Source: Lycium barbarum | Lineage: Eukaryota > Streptophyta > Magnoliopsida > Solanales > Solanaceae | NCBI RefSeq assembly: GCF_019175385.1 | Contig: NC_083340.1 | Span: 22,022,336-22,086,335 of the forward strand | Reading direction: 5' to 3' | Length of the DNA: 64,000 nt | Shown here: one piece after another, positions 46,458 through 58,151 of the stretch | Layout of the letters: the number at the start of each line of letters is the position of its first letter | Position numbering within the stretch: position 1 is the first letter of the stretch | Notes under the pieces: model-generated | What the model was told of the DNA's origin: nothing | What the model saw: the letters and a program-made list of their open reading frames with translations, nothing else | Database searches by the model: none | Translations under genes and position numbers: made by a program

Positions 46458-47724
46458 CTTTGTAGTTTTTCAAATACCTTAGTTGAAACTACCACAGCTA
46501 AAAAACATACAGATGAAGAATGTTAAAATAATTTTTCTACTTATGTTAAATCACTAGAATGCACATAATATCTTTTTTGAAGTAATATCCCCATTGAATT
46601 GACAAACAATTTCAAGAACCAGACAATAAAGATAAATCTACATTAATTTAAATAATTAAAAAAGAATCCCCACCAATTCAGATGCAAAAGAAAGATGGTG
46701 AGATAGAAGTGGCGTGCGGTTGCACAGAGGAGGAAGAAAAAAAGGAATGGTGCAGGTTCTGTAGAGGAGGAAGAAGAATTTTTTTTACAAGGTTTTATTT
46801 TTTTCTGGTAAAAAATGCTTTTATATTTGGGCCTTTGTGTAAATTAAAAAACTTAGGGGTATATCAAAACTTATCTTTTAAATGAGCTTATCCTCAATAA
46901 GAAAGAGACCTTTTTACTCAATTTTTAGAACTTCTGTCCTTGTTCCTTGAATAAATAACTCAAAGGTCTCTTTTAATTCCACCCCTGTGTAACTTAAAGT
47001 GAAGATACAATTTGAATATATTATTTTTAATTAAAAATATTTAACTCAATTAACATAATTCTTAGTATAAGTAAAACAAAACTTCAAATATGAGATGGTT
47101 AATCATTCAATATTTAAGAGAGTGTGTGTGTAGAGGAGTCAATTATTTACTTTTAAAGTATAGCATTATAAATTCATAATGTAAGAGAGCCAGTTGCTTA
47201 AATTTAAAATATATAGGAACATGTATGCAAAAATGTGAGTTATAGGTAAATTGTTTACTGGTAAAATGTACAGAAGATGATGAGTATGTAAAATGCATAA
47301 AAGTTATTTTAAAATATATGTGATGTGTATTATATTATTTCATAATTTAAAATATATATGACGTGTATTATATTATTTCATAGTGTAATAAATAAATTAT
47401 CATAATTCAAATTAGTAAATAAATTTTAAAAATATAAATAATTCAAAAATAATTCAAATATAAATAAGAATTTTCAATTGACTTTTAAGGCTAACTATTT
47501 GTAATTATAAATAATTTAGATATAATGTATTGGGAAGATAAAAGGTGAGCATGCAGAGTAATTACTAGTACTTTTTTTAAGGGAAACTTATTGGAGGGAA
47601 AAGAAGGGTATTTGGAGCTAAAAACTAATAAGGACAATAACGACTTTTTATATTTTTTGCCCATAAAATTCTACACATTTAGCATTACCCTAATTCAAAA
47701 TATAGGTGAAAGATGTACAAGCTC
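46458..47724. other. Unannotated AT-rich intergenic sequence
   Basis: Short direct repeats (for example ATATATGTGATGTGTATTATA near 47310-47370). The frame at 46682-46885 shows no recognisable domain. Confidence 0.45.
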
Positions 47725-49518
47725 CGAAAAACTTTACAATGGGTGAGGCATAAATATGACATGGTGTGTGAGAGAGTATTTTATTACAATTATATTGTGG
47801 CCCCACCACTTTATGCTCTTCCTCCTCTTCTTTTCTTCTTTCATGTTTTTTGTCATTTCTCTCTCGTCTTTCTTATTTTTTTTCATCAATTTTAAAACAG
47901 ATTCTATTATACGCTGATCAATTTTTTAAGGTATTCTTCCATTTTATTATTTAGCTTTTCAATTTTTTCTTAAAAATCAGTTAAACTCCGTACAAGTTTA
48001 AAAGAAAATAATTGGCACTCCATTAAAAAAATGTAAAAATTGATAGCCAAAAATGAATGTAGGATACTTTTAAAAGTAAAAATACCTTAGGAAATTTATT
48101 GGAATTCTTTTTTTCCTTTTTCTTTTGGTATATATTATTCAAAGTTGCAACATTCTGTACCCGAGAAATTCAAAGTTCTAAGTGTCATCAAAGTAGACCC
48201 TGAATTTAGTGGTGTGCAAAAATTGGTTTAATCGATAAACTGAACCAAAACAAAGTTATTTGTTTAGCAATCTATTTGGTTAATGATTTTTTTAAGTTTT
48301 ATGGACTACCGACTCAATTTCAAATTTTAAGTTCTATCAACAGTTAAACAGATAACCCAATAAGGACATAAAATCTTACTAAAATTACCTTTAATAAGCA
48401 TGTTTCAGTGATATTTTCTTTGTGAAAGATGTAGGAGGCCAAACCAATTGTGTTCGAAGACAATTGGTTTAACCGGTAAATTGAACCAGTAACGTGTTTG
48501 AACCTATGTCCTTATTGGGTTATCGGTTTAACCGTTCATAGAACTTAAAAATTGAAATCAAGCTGGTAGTCCGATAAAATTTAAAAAATCATTAACCAAA
48601 TAGATTGCTAAACCAATAACGTGTTTCCTGTTCAGTTTATCGATTAAACCGATTTTTGCACACCCCTAAATTCATGGTCTACTTTCATGACACTTAGGAC
48701 TTTGAATTTCTCGAGTGTAGAATGTAGTAACTTTGAATTGAATATATACTAAAAGAAAATTCTTATGTAGCAACTTTGAATTGAATATATACAAAAAAAA
48801 AGGAAAAAAAAAAGATAATTCCAATAAATTTCCTGTTAATAGAACTTAAAATTTGAAATCGAGCTGGTAGTCCATAAAACTTAAAAAATCATTAACCAAA
48901 TAGATTGCTAAACCAATAACTTCTTTTTTTAGTTCAGTTTATCGGTTAAATCGATTTTTGCACACTACTAAATTCAGGGTCTACTTTGATGACACTTAGA
49001 ACATTGAATTTCTCGGGTACAGAATGTTGCAACTTGAATAATATATACCAAAATAAAAAGGAAAAAAAGAATTCCAATAAATTTTCTAAGGTGTTTTTAC
49101 TTTTAAAACTATCCTACATTTAATTTTGGTTATTAGTTTTTATACTAAATTTTTTTTGGAGTGTCAATTATTTTCTTTTAAACTTGTATGGAGTTTAACT
49201 AATTTTTTAACTAATTTTTTAAGAAAATTATTTTCTTTTAAACTTGTATGGAGTTTAACTAATTTTTTAAGAAAAATTGAAAAAAATGGAAGAATATCTT
49301 AAAAAAATTGATCCGCATATAATAGAATTAATTTTAAAGTTGATGATAAAAAAAGAAAATGACAAAAAATAGGAAAGAGGAGAGAGAAATGACAAAAAAA
49401 CGTGAAGAAGAAAAGAAGAGTAGAAAGAGCATAAAGTGGTGAGGCTCACAATATAATTATAATAAAATTATTCCTCACACACCATGTCATATTTATGCCT
49501 CACCCATGAAAAAGTTTT

Positions 49519-49640
49519 GGCAAAAGTCATAGATAATCCCCTAAACTTTACCACATTTTCCTCATGAAACCTAAACCGGGGGTTGTACCTATTGACTACC
49601 TAAACCACCCTGAATTTATACCATATAAGCACCTTTTGCC
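49519..49640 (+). repeat. Left TIR of the MuDR-like element
   Basis: Inverted match to 55908-56031. The TIR begins GGCAAAAG and ends CTTTTGCC, so each TIR is itself bounded by an inverted octamer. Confidence 0.9.
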
Positions 49641-49953
49641 TACATGGCAGCTCGTGTGTGCTGCACGCGAAATGGGCGCGTGAAGGGTTGTGTTGTTGCT
49701 TATATGGCAACTCCATTGTACCCCCTTTTTTTTTTTTTTAATAACCCCAAATTTAAAACCCCAATTCCAAAAATTCAAAAATCTCTCTTTTCTCCTCCTT
49801 TCTCAGCCGTTTCTCTCTCCCCTTTCTCCTCCTTTCTCCCCCGTTTCTCTCTCTTGTTTCAGTTCAATTTTTTTCGTCCTTGTCTCTCGATTTATAGTTG
49901 TTGCTGGTTGTATTGTCTCTTATTTCTGTCTTGGTTCTCTCTTCTTCATAGCA

Positions 49954-50548
49954 ATGTCACAAAATTCAGGGATTATAGATGAAAATGCTATTTGTACTTG
50001 TGGTAATTCTTGTAATGTAAGAACTTCGAGAACAGTTAATAACCCAGGTCGTAGATTCTTTGGTTGCAAGATGCCAAAAGTGAGTACCTATTTTAAAATT
50101 TTGATATTTGGAAATTTGATTTTCGGCCATTTTTTCGGATTTGTTGTGTTCATAATTTTCTTTTACTTTTATGTAGGATAAGGGTGGATGTGACTATTTT
50201 AAATGGATCGATCCATCTCCAGAGGTTGAGCTTTTGAAGGAGAAGCTTAAAGAGGTTGAAGAAGAGAGGGATACATTGAAATATAAAATGAAGGAACTTG
50301 GAGGCAAGTATGATTCATTGAAACAAAAATTGAAGGAAATTAAGGAAGAGAGGGACTGTGCAAAAGACAAATTCAACAGGCTTGTCGTTGTTGTTCTATG
50401 TTTTTTACTTGCAAAAATTATCTTTGGGTTGTCTAATTGTTTCCTAGTTACTGTTTGTAATGTTCCTACAAAGATTTTCTTCTATGTTTGTAGTAATGTT
50501 TTGGTTATTAGATTTTGTGAATTACTTGGCTTGTGTTTGGCGTTGTGA
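49954..50548 (+). CDS. GRF zinc-finger, coiled-coil, membrane protein
   Basis: Two exons are inferred: 49954-50079 and 50177-50548, with a 97 bp intron (GTGAGT…TTATGTAG). Joining them in phase 0 gives 165 residues. Residues 13-52 form a GRF zinc finger: Cys14 and Cys16 in ICTCGN, the N-N-P-G-R-R-F-F-G-C core with Cys38, and Cys47 in GGCDYFKW. GRF fingers bind single-stranded nucleic acid in topoisomerase, endonuclease and NEIL-type proteins; small plant GRF proteins are mostly uncharacterised. Residues ~56-100 are a charged heptad-rich coiled coil (VEEERDTLKYKMKEL). A hydrophobic segment follows (LVVVVLCFLLAKIIFGL), probably membrane-spanning. The start is the only ATG upstream of the finger. 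It runs toward the transposase gene and ends 96 bp from the B3 stop. No lesion was seen. Confidence 0.78.
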
Positions 50549-50644
50549 ATTAGTCGCAAATATGACATGAATATAAATCAGCAAAGAAACATAGCAATTG
50601 TTCATTAAAATGCTAGCATCATACATAGAAAAGAAAATAGAGAC

Positions 50645-51053
50645 CTAGTCAACAACTATGACCTCTTCCTCTTCCTCTTCCTCTTCCTTCTTTTGAACAT
50701 CGAATCCTATGCCCTCCCGACACTTACACTCGCAGACCCAAATACATAGTGTATCTCCCTCCGTCAATTTCTCAAATTCCAGAAAGTCTTTCCACCCGAG
50801 ACAGAGGCGCGCGTGTTTTCCAATTTTGTAGGTCATAGTGTAATGTTTTTCTCCATAAGCAACAACGACATGAGTTATTTTGGTTGGTAGAACATCAAGA
50901 ATATTAGTAGGAAGCACCTGCAAAAAAAACATGAAAAGTTACTAAACTATTGCAATAAAAATAACAAATGAAACATGGATGCTAAACTAAACGTACGAAA
51001 TCATCACTTTCTACGTATGGCCGTGTTAATTTCTTCTCGAAATATGCCAACAT
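50645..51053 (-). CDS. Small single-B3-domain protein
   Basis: Two exons on the minus strand are inferred: 51053-50997 and 50917-50645, with a 79 bp intron (GTACGT…TTTTTTGCAG). They join in phase to give 109 residues. The product is almost only a B3 domain: an F-E-K-K-L-T start, DDFVLPTNI at the exon junction, then YKIGKHARLCLGW, KDFLEFEKLTEGDTLCIWV, and a run of eight Glu near the C-terminus. B3 domains bind DNA in plant regulators (ABI3/VP1, ARF, REM families). This one is short and closest in layout to stand-alone B3 proteins. A TATAAAA at 51142-51136 lies about 83 bp upstream of the ATG. The frame is intact. Whether it is a captured host gene or an element-encoded regulator cannot be decided here. 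Confidence 0.72.
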
Positions 51054-51135
51054 TTTTGAGGTTGAATGAACTTGTTTTAACAAGTAAATGGGATAATTTG
51101 AATAGGATGAAGAGAATGGGGATGAAGTTAGTGGG

Positions 51136-51142
51136 TTTTATA
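51136..51142 (-). promoter_or_regulatory. TATA box of the B3 gene
   Basis: TATAAAA on the minus strand, about 83 bp upstream of the ATG at 51053, giving the gene its own promoter between it and the end of the transposase gene. Confidence 0.55.
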
Positions 51143-51550
51143 GATAATTGAAATGGAAGATTAAGTGGATTGGATGAGGTTGGATGGGGTGAATTCACCC
51201 GATGTGGTGTTTGATTTATGGGCTAATCGGTTGTATCTGACTCTAACCGTCCCATTTATTTGGTTGTTGAGTATTTTGAGAAAATTTATTGTCTTGAAAT
51301 GGCACAACTGCCACGGCTGCCTATATTCCAATCCTATTGATCTGCCCCGTGCATGTTTGACTCAGTGGCATAAATTGAAGAGTAGTATTGGCACAAATTT
51401 GATTAGCACAAATCAAAAGGTACCATTGCTAATGTCATTGGCACAACAGTAATGCATAATAATAAGTCTAGCTAGACAGCACTGCTGCAGTTTACATACA
51501 CTAAAGACATTGTTTCAAATATCCTAAATGTGACAAATTTCCTACATTAA

Positions 51551-54500
51551 CTACTTGTTGGAGCTTCCTTCTGCTGAAGATCCGTATGCTTCTGATGCAG
51601 CCTTTTGGTTTCTCTTGTTGGCTCTCAATCGAGATAGTTGTGATGTGGTCATTGCATCTTTTCCTTGCCATTTCAGTCCACGAGCTTTATAACCAATATC
51701 AATATTTGTTGGTGAAGCACTCTTTAAGTTTGTTGCACCATGTAGAACCCTCTCACTTGTTGTACCAGGCTTCAATTAAAATGTGAAACATTAGTAAATT
51801 GTGTTGAACAAAGATAAAGGCAAATCATAAAGTGAAATTACATTAAAGACTTGTGCTCCAGTAACAGGATTAGAGTATACACCAAAACCAGTTGTAGGCC
51901 TACTTTTATTTCCAGTAGCTGCAGCAAAACCAGCAGTAGTATATGCCCTTTTGTGGCCTGATAATGGTGGCAATTGACTGAAGAAGAGTCTTCTCTTGCA
52001 CTCACAAATGGTACCCCTCTTGCATTTGTGAATTTTTTTCTGCCCCTTCCCCTGCCAGCTCCAACTTGAGCCCTCTTTTGTGGAGCTACTGGCACAACCC
52101 TTGTGTCACCACAAATTGAGCTTGATTGTGAACTAGCAGTTAGATATGCAGGACTCTTCGTTCTAGACTATATTACACAATTAAAAATATAAATGATCCA
52201 AAGTGAATAAATTGTACAATTTAAATGAAGATGTAAATAACTTTTACAATATATACTTACTACTGGTGTTGGAACAACAGTTTGGGCATCTCTTGGCACA
52301 GAACTTGTGTCACTACAAACAGAGCTGGATTGAGTTGGTGGAGTTAGTTGAGATTGACTTCCTTGCCTTTCAGTTGAGGGTATTGGTTGAGAAGGACCAC
52401 TCATTCCATGCTACCAAACAGAAACAATGGGATGAAAATTAGAGACTTATATGTAACAAACTAAAGTTAAGAATATGACAAATTCAATTGTACTTACTCT
52501 TCTTCCACATACAGTTTTATTATGGCCAACTTGTTTGCACAATGAACAAGTCATCTTCACACCCTTCTTTGACAGCTTTCCATATTGCTTTGGCTCATCT
52601 TTATCCTTCATTCTTTCTTCTTTGGTCTCCCAGGCATTTTTCTTGGCACTGGAGGCTCTATTGATGGGTTTGTAGTCTCAGGCCACATCCTCATATTGGT
52701 AATAGGTTGGATGAAGTGACTATAAGCCTTAAGAAATGTTTCCTTCCTATACCAATGCTCTACATGTGCATCAGGATCTTGATTCAAATAATAATAAGCA
52801 CAAACAGCATGAGGGCAAGGAACACCCCTTAACATCCACAGCCTACAGTCACAATATTTCTTATCCAAGTGGACAACAAATGTGAACCCACCATCTCTAA
52901 TTTCAAAACCATGAACCCCATTCCATTGAACATGACACCTATTAGACAACTCCTTGTTCTCTTCCAATATTCTTCTTGCCATAGGGGCAATATCATCAAT
53001 CTAAGTTTCAGCAAATTTGATCATGTCTACATGCCTATTCATCATTTTATGCCTAATTTCCTCTAACATGGTGATAATAGATTTATGTCTAGAAGTTAAG
53101 ATCCAAGAATTAAAAGTCTCACACATGTTATTTTCCATAACATCACACTTGGAATGAAACTTGAAATATGCCCTACAAAAAGTAAAAGGCTCATAATGCA
53201 TAAGATCCTCCATTATCTTGGGCTTACCCAATTTGGTCATTTTATCCATCTCCTCTTTAAACTTGACTTCAAAGCTAGCCTTAGAGCATCTCCAAAACTG
53301 CTTCCTTCTTTCTTCTCCTCTCCACTCTTTGTGCCAATTACTCCAAACATGTCTAGCACATCTCCTTGTCTCAGCATTTGGCAGCAGCTCCAATAAGACA
53401 GGAATAAGTCCCTTCCAAAAGTGTGCAAAGTACCAAAAAAAAAATAGTTAAACATACTGGAATGTCCTCTACTAAACTGAAATTTTAATTAAATGGAACA
53501 GAAATGGTACCTTTTGTATGTCTGACATTACAGTCAACCCTTCACCATTTCCCAAATTCAGATCAGCAATCAAGTACTTTATGAACCAATTCCAGCTATG
53601 TTTAGTCGTTGTATCCACCACTGCCCAGGAAATAGGATACATTTGGTTGTTCCCATTCTTGCCCACAGCTACCAATATCTCACCCTTACAAGCTCCTTTC
53701 AGAAAACAACCATTGAATCCTATTATTTTTCTGCACCCATTCAACCAGCCTTGCTTAAATGCCTGGAAGCACACATAGAAGTACACAAAAAAGTTTTTCC
53801 CAGGTTCAGTCTCCTTATCAATTTTAACCCAACAACTACTTCCTGGATTGGTTTGCTTGATCATGTCAGCATAGTCACATAATCTGGAAAATTCCAGAAT
53901 CCAGTCACCCATATTTTCTATCATAACCCTCTGTTTTTCCCTGTGGCAAACAGTCCTACCAACATAAAGACCAAGCTTGTCCCTTACCAATTCCTGAATT
54001 TCCCATATCCTTATGTAAGGTTGAGAAACAATTATGTCCTTGAACTTCCTTGCTATTAGCTTAGAAGTGCACATCTTGTTTTTGTTCAAAGGAATACACT
54101 TGTGAATGGGATGATAGGTAATCACCTTAAAATCACCTGTGTCCCTATCAAGCTTAGCTGCCAACACCCACTTACACTTGGTATTTTTACACTTAGCCCT
54201 CACCTTATGGCTATCATTTGGTCTTACCTTCAATTGCCTCCTATATTCTACAGCATAGTCTGCTAGAGCCTTTCTAAATTGTGTTACACCATCAAAGACC
54301 ATTCCAAGCTCAAAAACAGCCACCTCACAATCTTCATCATACCTAAATGTTTTGCTTTTCCTTCTAGAAGGTAAATCTACCCCCCTTACAGCATCTATAT
54401 CAAGCTGTTCTTCACTATTTTCACTCCAACAGTCAGAGCTATCAATATATTCCTCATCTCCACCCAATTTCCCGGCATAGTTTTTAGACTTATTTTTCCC

Positions 54501-55244
54501 AATATCCTCAAACCCTCTATCTATACCACCAGCCTCTCCAACTGGAATTTCTCGAGTTGCAGCAGCCTTTTTTTTCTTTATTTGTTTACTTCTTCTTTCT
54601 TGTCTAATAGCTTTCAACTCCTCATCTATATCTGACCCATCTTCTGGTGGTATTTCTCCTAGATCTGAATCACTACTCACACAATCAGATATATTAGATG
54701 CTTCTTCACTTAACTTGTCACTAGCAGCCCCATATACAAACTCAGGAGTAACCCCAACACCCTCCTGATCTAGGCTATCATAAGCAGACCAAACACCCTC
54801 GTGATCTAGGTTATCAACAGCAGCCCCAACACTCTCTTTATCTAAGTTATCAGCAGCCCCAACCCCTTTTGATGACCTAGTTGGACTAGAAGAAACTTCT
54901 GGGCCTTTTAAGAGACCAACAGGCCCATCAGTTTCAGCCAAGGCAGTATCCAATGAATGAAGGGCATATACATGAAAGGGGTCCTCATTTTTTAGGTCTT
55001 TTATTAGGTCCAGTAGATGTGTCAGACTCAATAAATTGAATTCTCTAGTATTTGCATCTTGGTAAAAAAAATCATCAACTGATAAATAGCCTAATTCTCT
55101 AGTATAATAAAGCAATTCCATTAGGGAAAAGTATTTTTTCTCGATATACCTGATGATTGGCACTAAAAAGGAATGGTAATTAGGGTAAGGATTTTCTACA
55201 AAGGTCCCACCGTAGTGAATGTGTGTAAATATGACCTCCTCCAT
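51551..55244 (-). pseudogene. MURA-type MULE transposase, inactivated
   Basis: Five exons are inferred: 55244-53511, 53411-52498, 52410-52261, 52167-51842 and 51769-51551. In order the product has an N-terminal module (HIHYGGTF, LGYLSVDDF), long acidic linkers, the MuDR domain (VFDGVTQFRKALADYAV to the HPIHKC region) and the MULE DDE domain. A SWIM finger (YCDCRLWMLRGVPCPHAVC), a zinc knuckle (CSLCKQVGHNKTVC) and a basic GRGRGRK tail follow. The second catalytic Asp is present (MSDIQKGL). The first is replaced: GFNGCFLKG has Asn (codon 53712-53714) where relatives have Asp. TAG at 53001-53003 interrupts exon 2. Frames shift near 52612 (before the knuckle) and near 51985. The start is the first ATG, 660 bp inside the TIR edge. 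Confidence 0.88.
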
Positions 55245-55407
55245 GGTCAATTAGTAAGGTAAACCTGAAAAGAAAAATCATAAAATGATTTAATTTCAGC
55301 AAAATTACCAAAAGGGCACACTTTTAAGGCATATTTTACAGAAATGGAGCAGGGAATATTCTCAAACACATAACCCCAAATCTGGAAATTAAAAACCTAA
55401 CTTTCTA

Positions 55408-55525
55408 CAAATATAGTAACGGAAAGGGAACAGAAAGAGACGGAATATACTAACTTTCTAATCCCACTCACCACCAAGAAACGACTACTACACTACAAAT
55501 ATAGTAACGGAAAGGGACGGAATAT
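55408..55525. repeat. Short tandem duplication in the transposase promoter
   Basis: ACAAATATAGTAACGGAAAG occurs at about 55408 and 55495, each followed by GACGGAATAT. It lies between the transposase start and the right TIR, where regulatory sites would be expected. A GACGGTGATGCTCACCGTC palindrome is at about 55680-55698. Confidence 0.7.
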
Positions 55526-55907
55526 TAAACAAACACCAAAAAAACTAAACTAATCTCAAAAAGTAAAACCCTAGCAAGCTTAAACAACCATTATGAACAC
55601 GATTAACAACTAATCTAGAGAGATACAAAGGTTTAAGATACTTACACGTAAGATATTATCCTCAAAACACCTTTAATCGACGGTGATGCTCACCGTCGAT
55701 GATGTCGCGGTGAGAGAGATGGGTGGGGAGAGAGAAAAGAGTAAAAATGGGAATTAGGTTAGTGGTAGGCCCATTTACATTAGGAATCCGTTTTTTTTTT
55801 AAAAAAAAAATCACGTGGATTTTATTTTCCACGTGGGAGGCGTTAAATGGAGCTAAAGTGCACGTCATCGGCGCGTATATACACGCGCCCAAGTGTAATT
55901 AAAAAAA

Positions 55908-56031
55908 GGCCAAAAGGTGCTTATGTGATATAAATTCAGGGTAGTTTAGATAGTCAATAGGTACAACCCCCGATTTAGATAGCCATGAGAAAAATGTGAT
56001 AAAATTTAGGGGGCGATCCATGACTTTTGCC
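55908..56031 (-). repeat. Right TIR of the MuDR-like element
   Basis: Inverted partner of 49519-49640. The transposase gene reads inward from here. Confidence 0.9.
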
Positions 56032-56043
56032 TAAAGTTTTTGT

Positions 56044-56433
56044 ATGAGCACCCATGCTTGCCTTGCTACTTCATTAAATCCAAAGGAGGTGCCTGAGCAT
56101 ATCATTGTTCTAACATCTCGAGTCGTCACATTCATTCAAGTTAAACATAAAGGACGAATTTGATTGGTGTTCAACAAAAAAATCTGCCACTTTTTAGGAA
56201 CCTAATAATGGAAATTCAAACATTTAACGAAGGTAATGTCAAATCAATCTTCTCATGTAGATCATGTTGTCATTCTACGTCATTTAAGAAATCTTTTGAG
56301 GAAAGCATGTTGAAGAAGTTTACGGAAAGGTTTTAAAAAACATAATAGGAAAATAACCATTTTTGCTGAAAAGGATAATAACAATAAAGTATACTTCCAC
56401 TGTTTTATTTGATGTGATAATAACAATAAAGTA
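56044..56433. other. Intergenic sequence with a short duplication
   Basis: GATAATAACAATAAAGTATA followed by CTTCC occurs at about 56372 and again at about 56417. No gene. Confidence 0.55.
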
Positions 56434-56435
56434 TA

Positions 56436-56666
56436 CTTCCGCTTCATAATTTATTTTCTTAAGTTAGTTTGTTCTATGATTAATGACACATTTATAAAAT
56501 ATGTATGCAAAATAAATTAAATTTTAAATTTCTCATTTTATCCTTATTAACATGTTTTATAGCTATATAAATCTCAAGGTATGTTCAATATCAAAAATTT
56601 CCAAAAGTATTTCTTCCCTTATTTATACTTAATAAAACTATTTCACATAAATTAAAACGCACGAAG
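56436..56666. mobile_element. Degenerate Stowaway-like MITE, 231 bp
   Basis: Left end CTTCCGCTTCATAATTTATT; inward from the right CTTCGTGCGTTTTAATTTAT. TA at 56434-56435 and 56667-56668. The ends are diverged relatives of the MITE at 4262-4478. Confidence 0.6.
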
Positions 56667-56773
56667 TATATAGATTGTTAAAGAAAAGGGCTTTAAGAGA
56701 AGTCATTTGACCATTTTCTACAAAAAATTACAAAGTCTTAGGGGAATATTTTTTTCATCTTTTTATTTTTGGT

Positions 56774-57615
56774 TCTTGCTAACATACTACATGAAGGCAG
56801 TATGTTAGCATCCTTTCCATTTTATCTTTTCTTGAAATGTCCTTACTTTTTCTTACCAGCTCATTAAAAATGGGGACCTTTTTGTCATTTCAACCCAAAA
56901 TTCCCAAAAGCTTTCATATTTGAACTTCAAGAACTCGATTTGGTCGCTGAAGTTTTCTTATCTCTGATTTTCATCATTTTAACTTGTATAACGATAAATA
57001 GATGTTCAGAAACAAAAGTAATTGAAATTTGACAATGAAATGGAATGGATGGGAAAAAGGGAATGAAGATTCAAATCATAAAAATTAAAGTTAGTTCATT
57101 TAGGTGAATTGGGGAATTATGCAAGGAGAATTAGACCAACTCCCGCAACTTCTTTCCCTGCAACAGTTAGGTTAAAGAAGGTAGAAATTTTTACTTTCAA
57201 ATAGTGCAGCAAATTAATCCCTTCTTGATTCTCTTTTCCACAGATCAAGAGAATCACAATTACCTAACCACAGTTCTAATTAACTGTCAGTTGGATACCA
57301 AACTTGATTTGAAAGGAATCTTTAATTTTTTATTTGGTGTTATCTTAACCACAATTCTAATTAACTTTCAGTTGGATACCAAACTTGATTTGAAGGAATC
57401 TTTAATTTTTTATTTGGTGTTATCTTATTGTTGGTTGTCGCTCACAATGGGAGGGAAACGAGTTAGAGGAGGGAAATGAATTTGTAGAATTTTCTATTGA
57501 AATGACAAAAAAGCCCACAATTTTAATGAGTTTGTAAGAAAAAGTAGGGGCATTTCATGAAAAGATAAATGGGGAGGATGCTAACATACTACCTTCATGT
57601 AGCATGTTAGCAAGA
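56774..57615. mobile_element. TIR element with hairpin termini, about 840 bp
   Basis: The ends read TCTTGCTAACATACTACATG and its inverted complement, and similarity extends about 140 bp inward (TTTTCTTACNAACTCATTAAAA). Each end is also a small hairpin: GCTAACATACT pairs with AGTATGTTAGC about 10 bases on. Inside is an ~83 bp tandem duplication (57262-57427, containing TTGGATACCAAACTTGATTT). No target duplication was found and no transposase, so the superfamily is open; a non-autonomous MULE is likely. Confidence 0.7.
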
Positions 57616-58039
57616 CTCTTATTTATTTATTTTATTTATTCAATTTGCAACTAAGGTTGTAGGAAAACAAGATATAGTAGAAATTATTTGTCTACCCCTT
57701 GTGTGGGGACTTGCAATCAACTCAAGGAAAAAAGTAAAGCTTGTGATTTTGTTCATTTGTGAAATTCTTTTGGACTAATTTGCATCAAAATTGAAAAGAA
57801 CTTGAACACTAGTACACTTCTCTGGTCTGGCTGGAATATATAAATCTGAAAAGAGAATGGATTACATGTGCGTCGACTGTAGAGGTATGACTGAAAAAGG
57901 CATAATTATTTAAAGTGACATTCACTTTCAGACAAGATTATTTTTGCAAAAAAATATCTTAGAGTTACGGTTCAACCGGCTAAATTATTGTGCCCTATCC
58001 ATATCAAATTTCACCACATGTTTTGCGAGGTCACCGACA
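57616..58039. other. Unannotated intergenic sequence
   Basis: No gene or repeat recognised. It ends at the target duplication of the second MULE. Confidence 0.45.
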
Positions 58040-58122
58040 ACCTTTTTCGGAATCCGCGACTTTTCTAGCATAAAAAAGATTTGAACCAAACTAGTATAAA
58101 AAAAAAAAAAACACATTAATAG

Positions 58123-58151
58123 GTTTCACGCACGAAATTCGTGCGTGAAGC
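58123..58151. repeat. Palindrome in the left subterminal region
   Basis: TTTCACGCACGAA meets its inverse, TTCGTGCGTGAA, to form a near-perfect 26-base palindrome just inside the left TIR. The same sequence recurs several times at 61354-61590. Confidence 0.9.

Larger units (their letters stand above)
49519..56031. mobile_element. MuDR-like MULE carrying GRF and B3 genes, 6.5 kb
   Basis: Terminal inverted repeats of about 122 bp (49519-49640 and 55908-56031) both start GGCAAAAGTCAT and share GGGGGTTGTACCTATTGACT. Flanks AAAAGTTTT (49510-49518) and TAAAGTTTT (56032-56040) are a 9 bp target duplication with one mismatch. From the right end runs a MURA-type transposase gene on the minus strand. 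From the left end runs a GRF zinc-finger gene on the plus strand. A small B3-domain gene on the minus strand lies between them. The convergent plan resembles MuDR (mudrA/mudrB). The transposase has lost a catalytic Asp and its frame, so this copy cannot move itself. Confidence 0.9.
47725..56043. mobile_element. Foldback element with long inverted arms, host of the MULE
   Basis: The left arm (about 47728-48240) reappears inverted at 48970-49515, starting TGGGTGAGGCATAAATATG on both sides. The match covers several hundred bp. A further partial inverted copy lies at 48450-48820 (shared CAAATAGATTGCTAAACCAATAAC). The outermost right bases (TAAAGTTTTTG, 56032 on) are separated from the arm by the MULE at 49519-56031. 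Without it the element is about 1.8 kb. No transposase of its own. Its superfamily is undetermined; long arms fit foldback or MULE-type non-autonomous elements. Confidence 0.72.

Noticed and set aside
46682..46885. 67-residue plus-strand frame with two Cys
   Set aside because: No domain, no splice or promoter context, and flanked by low-complexity purine runs.
51165..51452. 95-residue plus-strand frame between the B3 and transposase genes
   Set aside because: No domain. It overlaps the B3 promoter region on the opposite strand.
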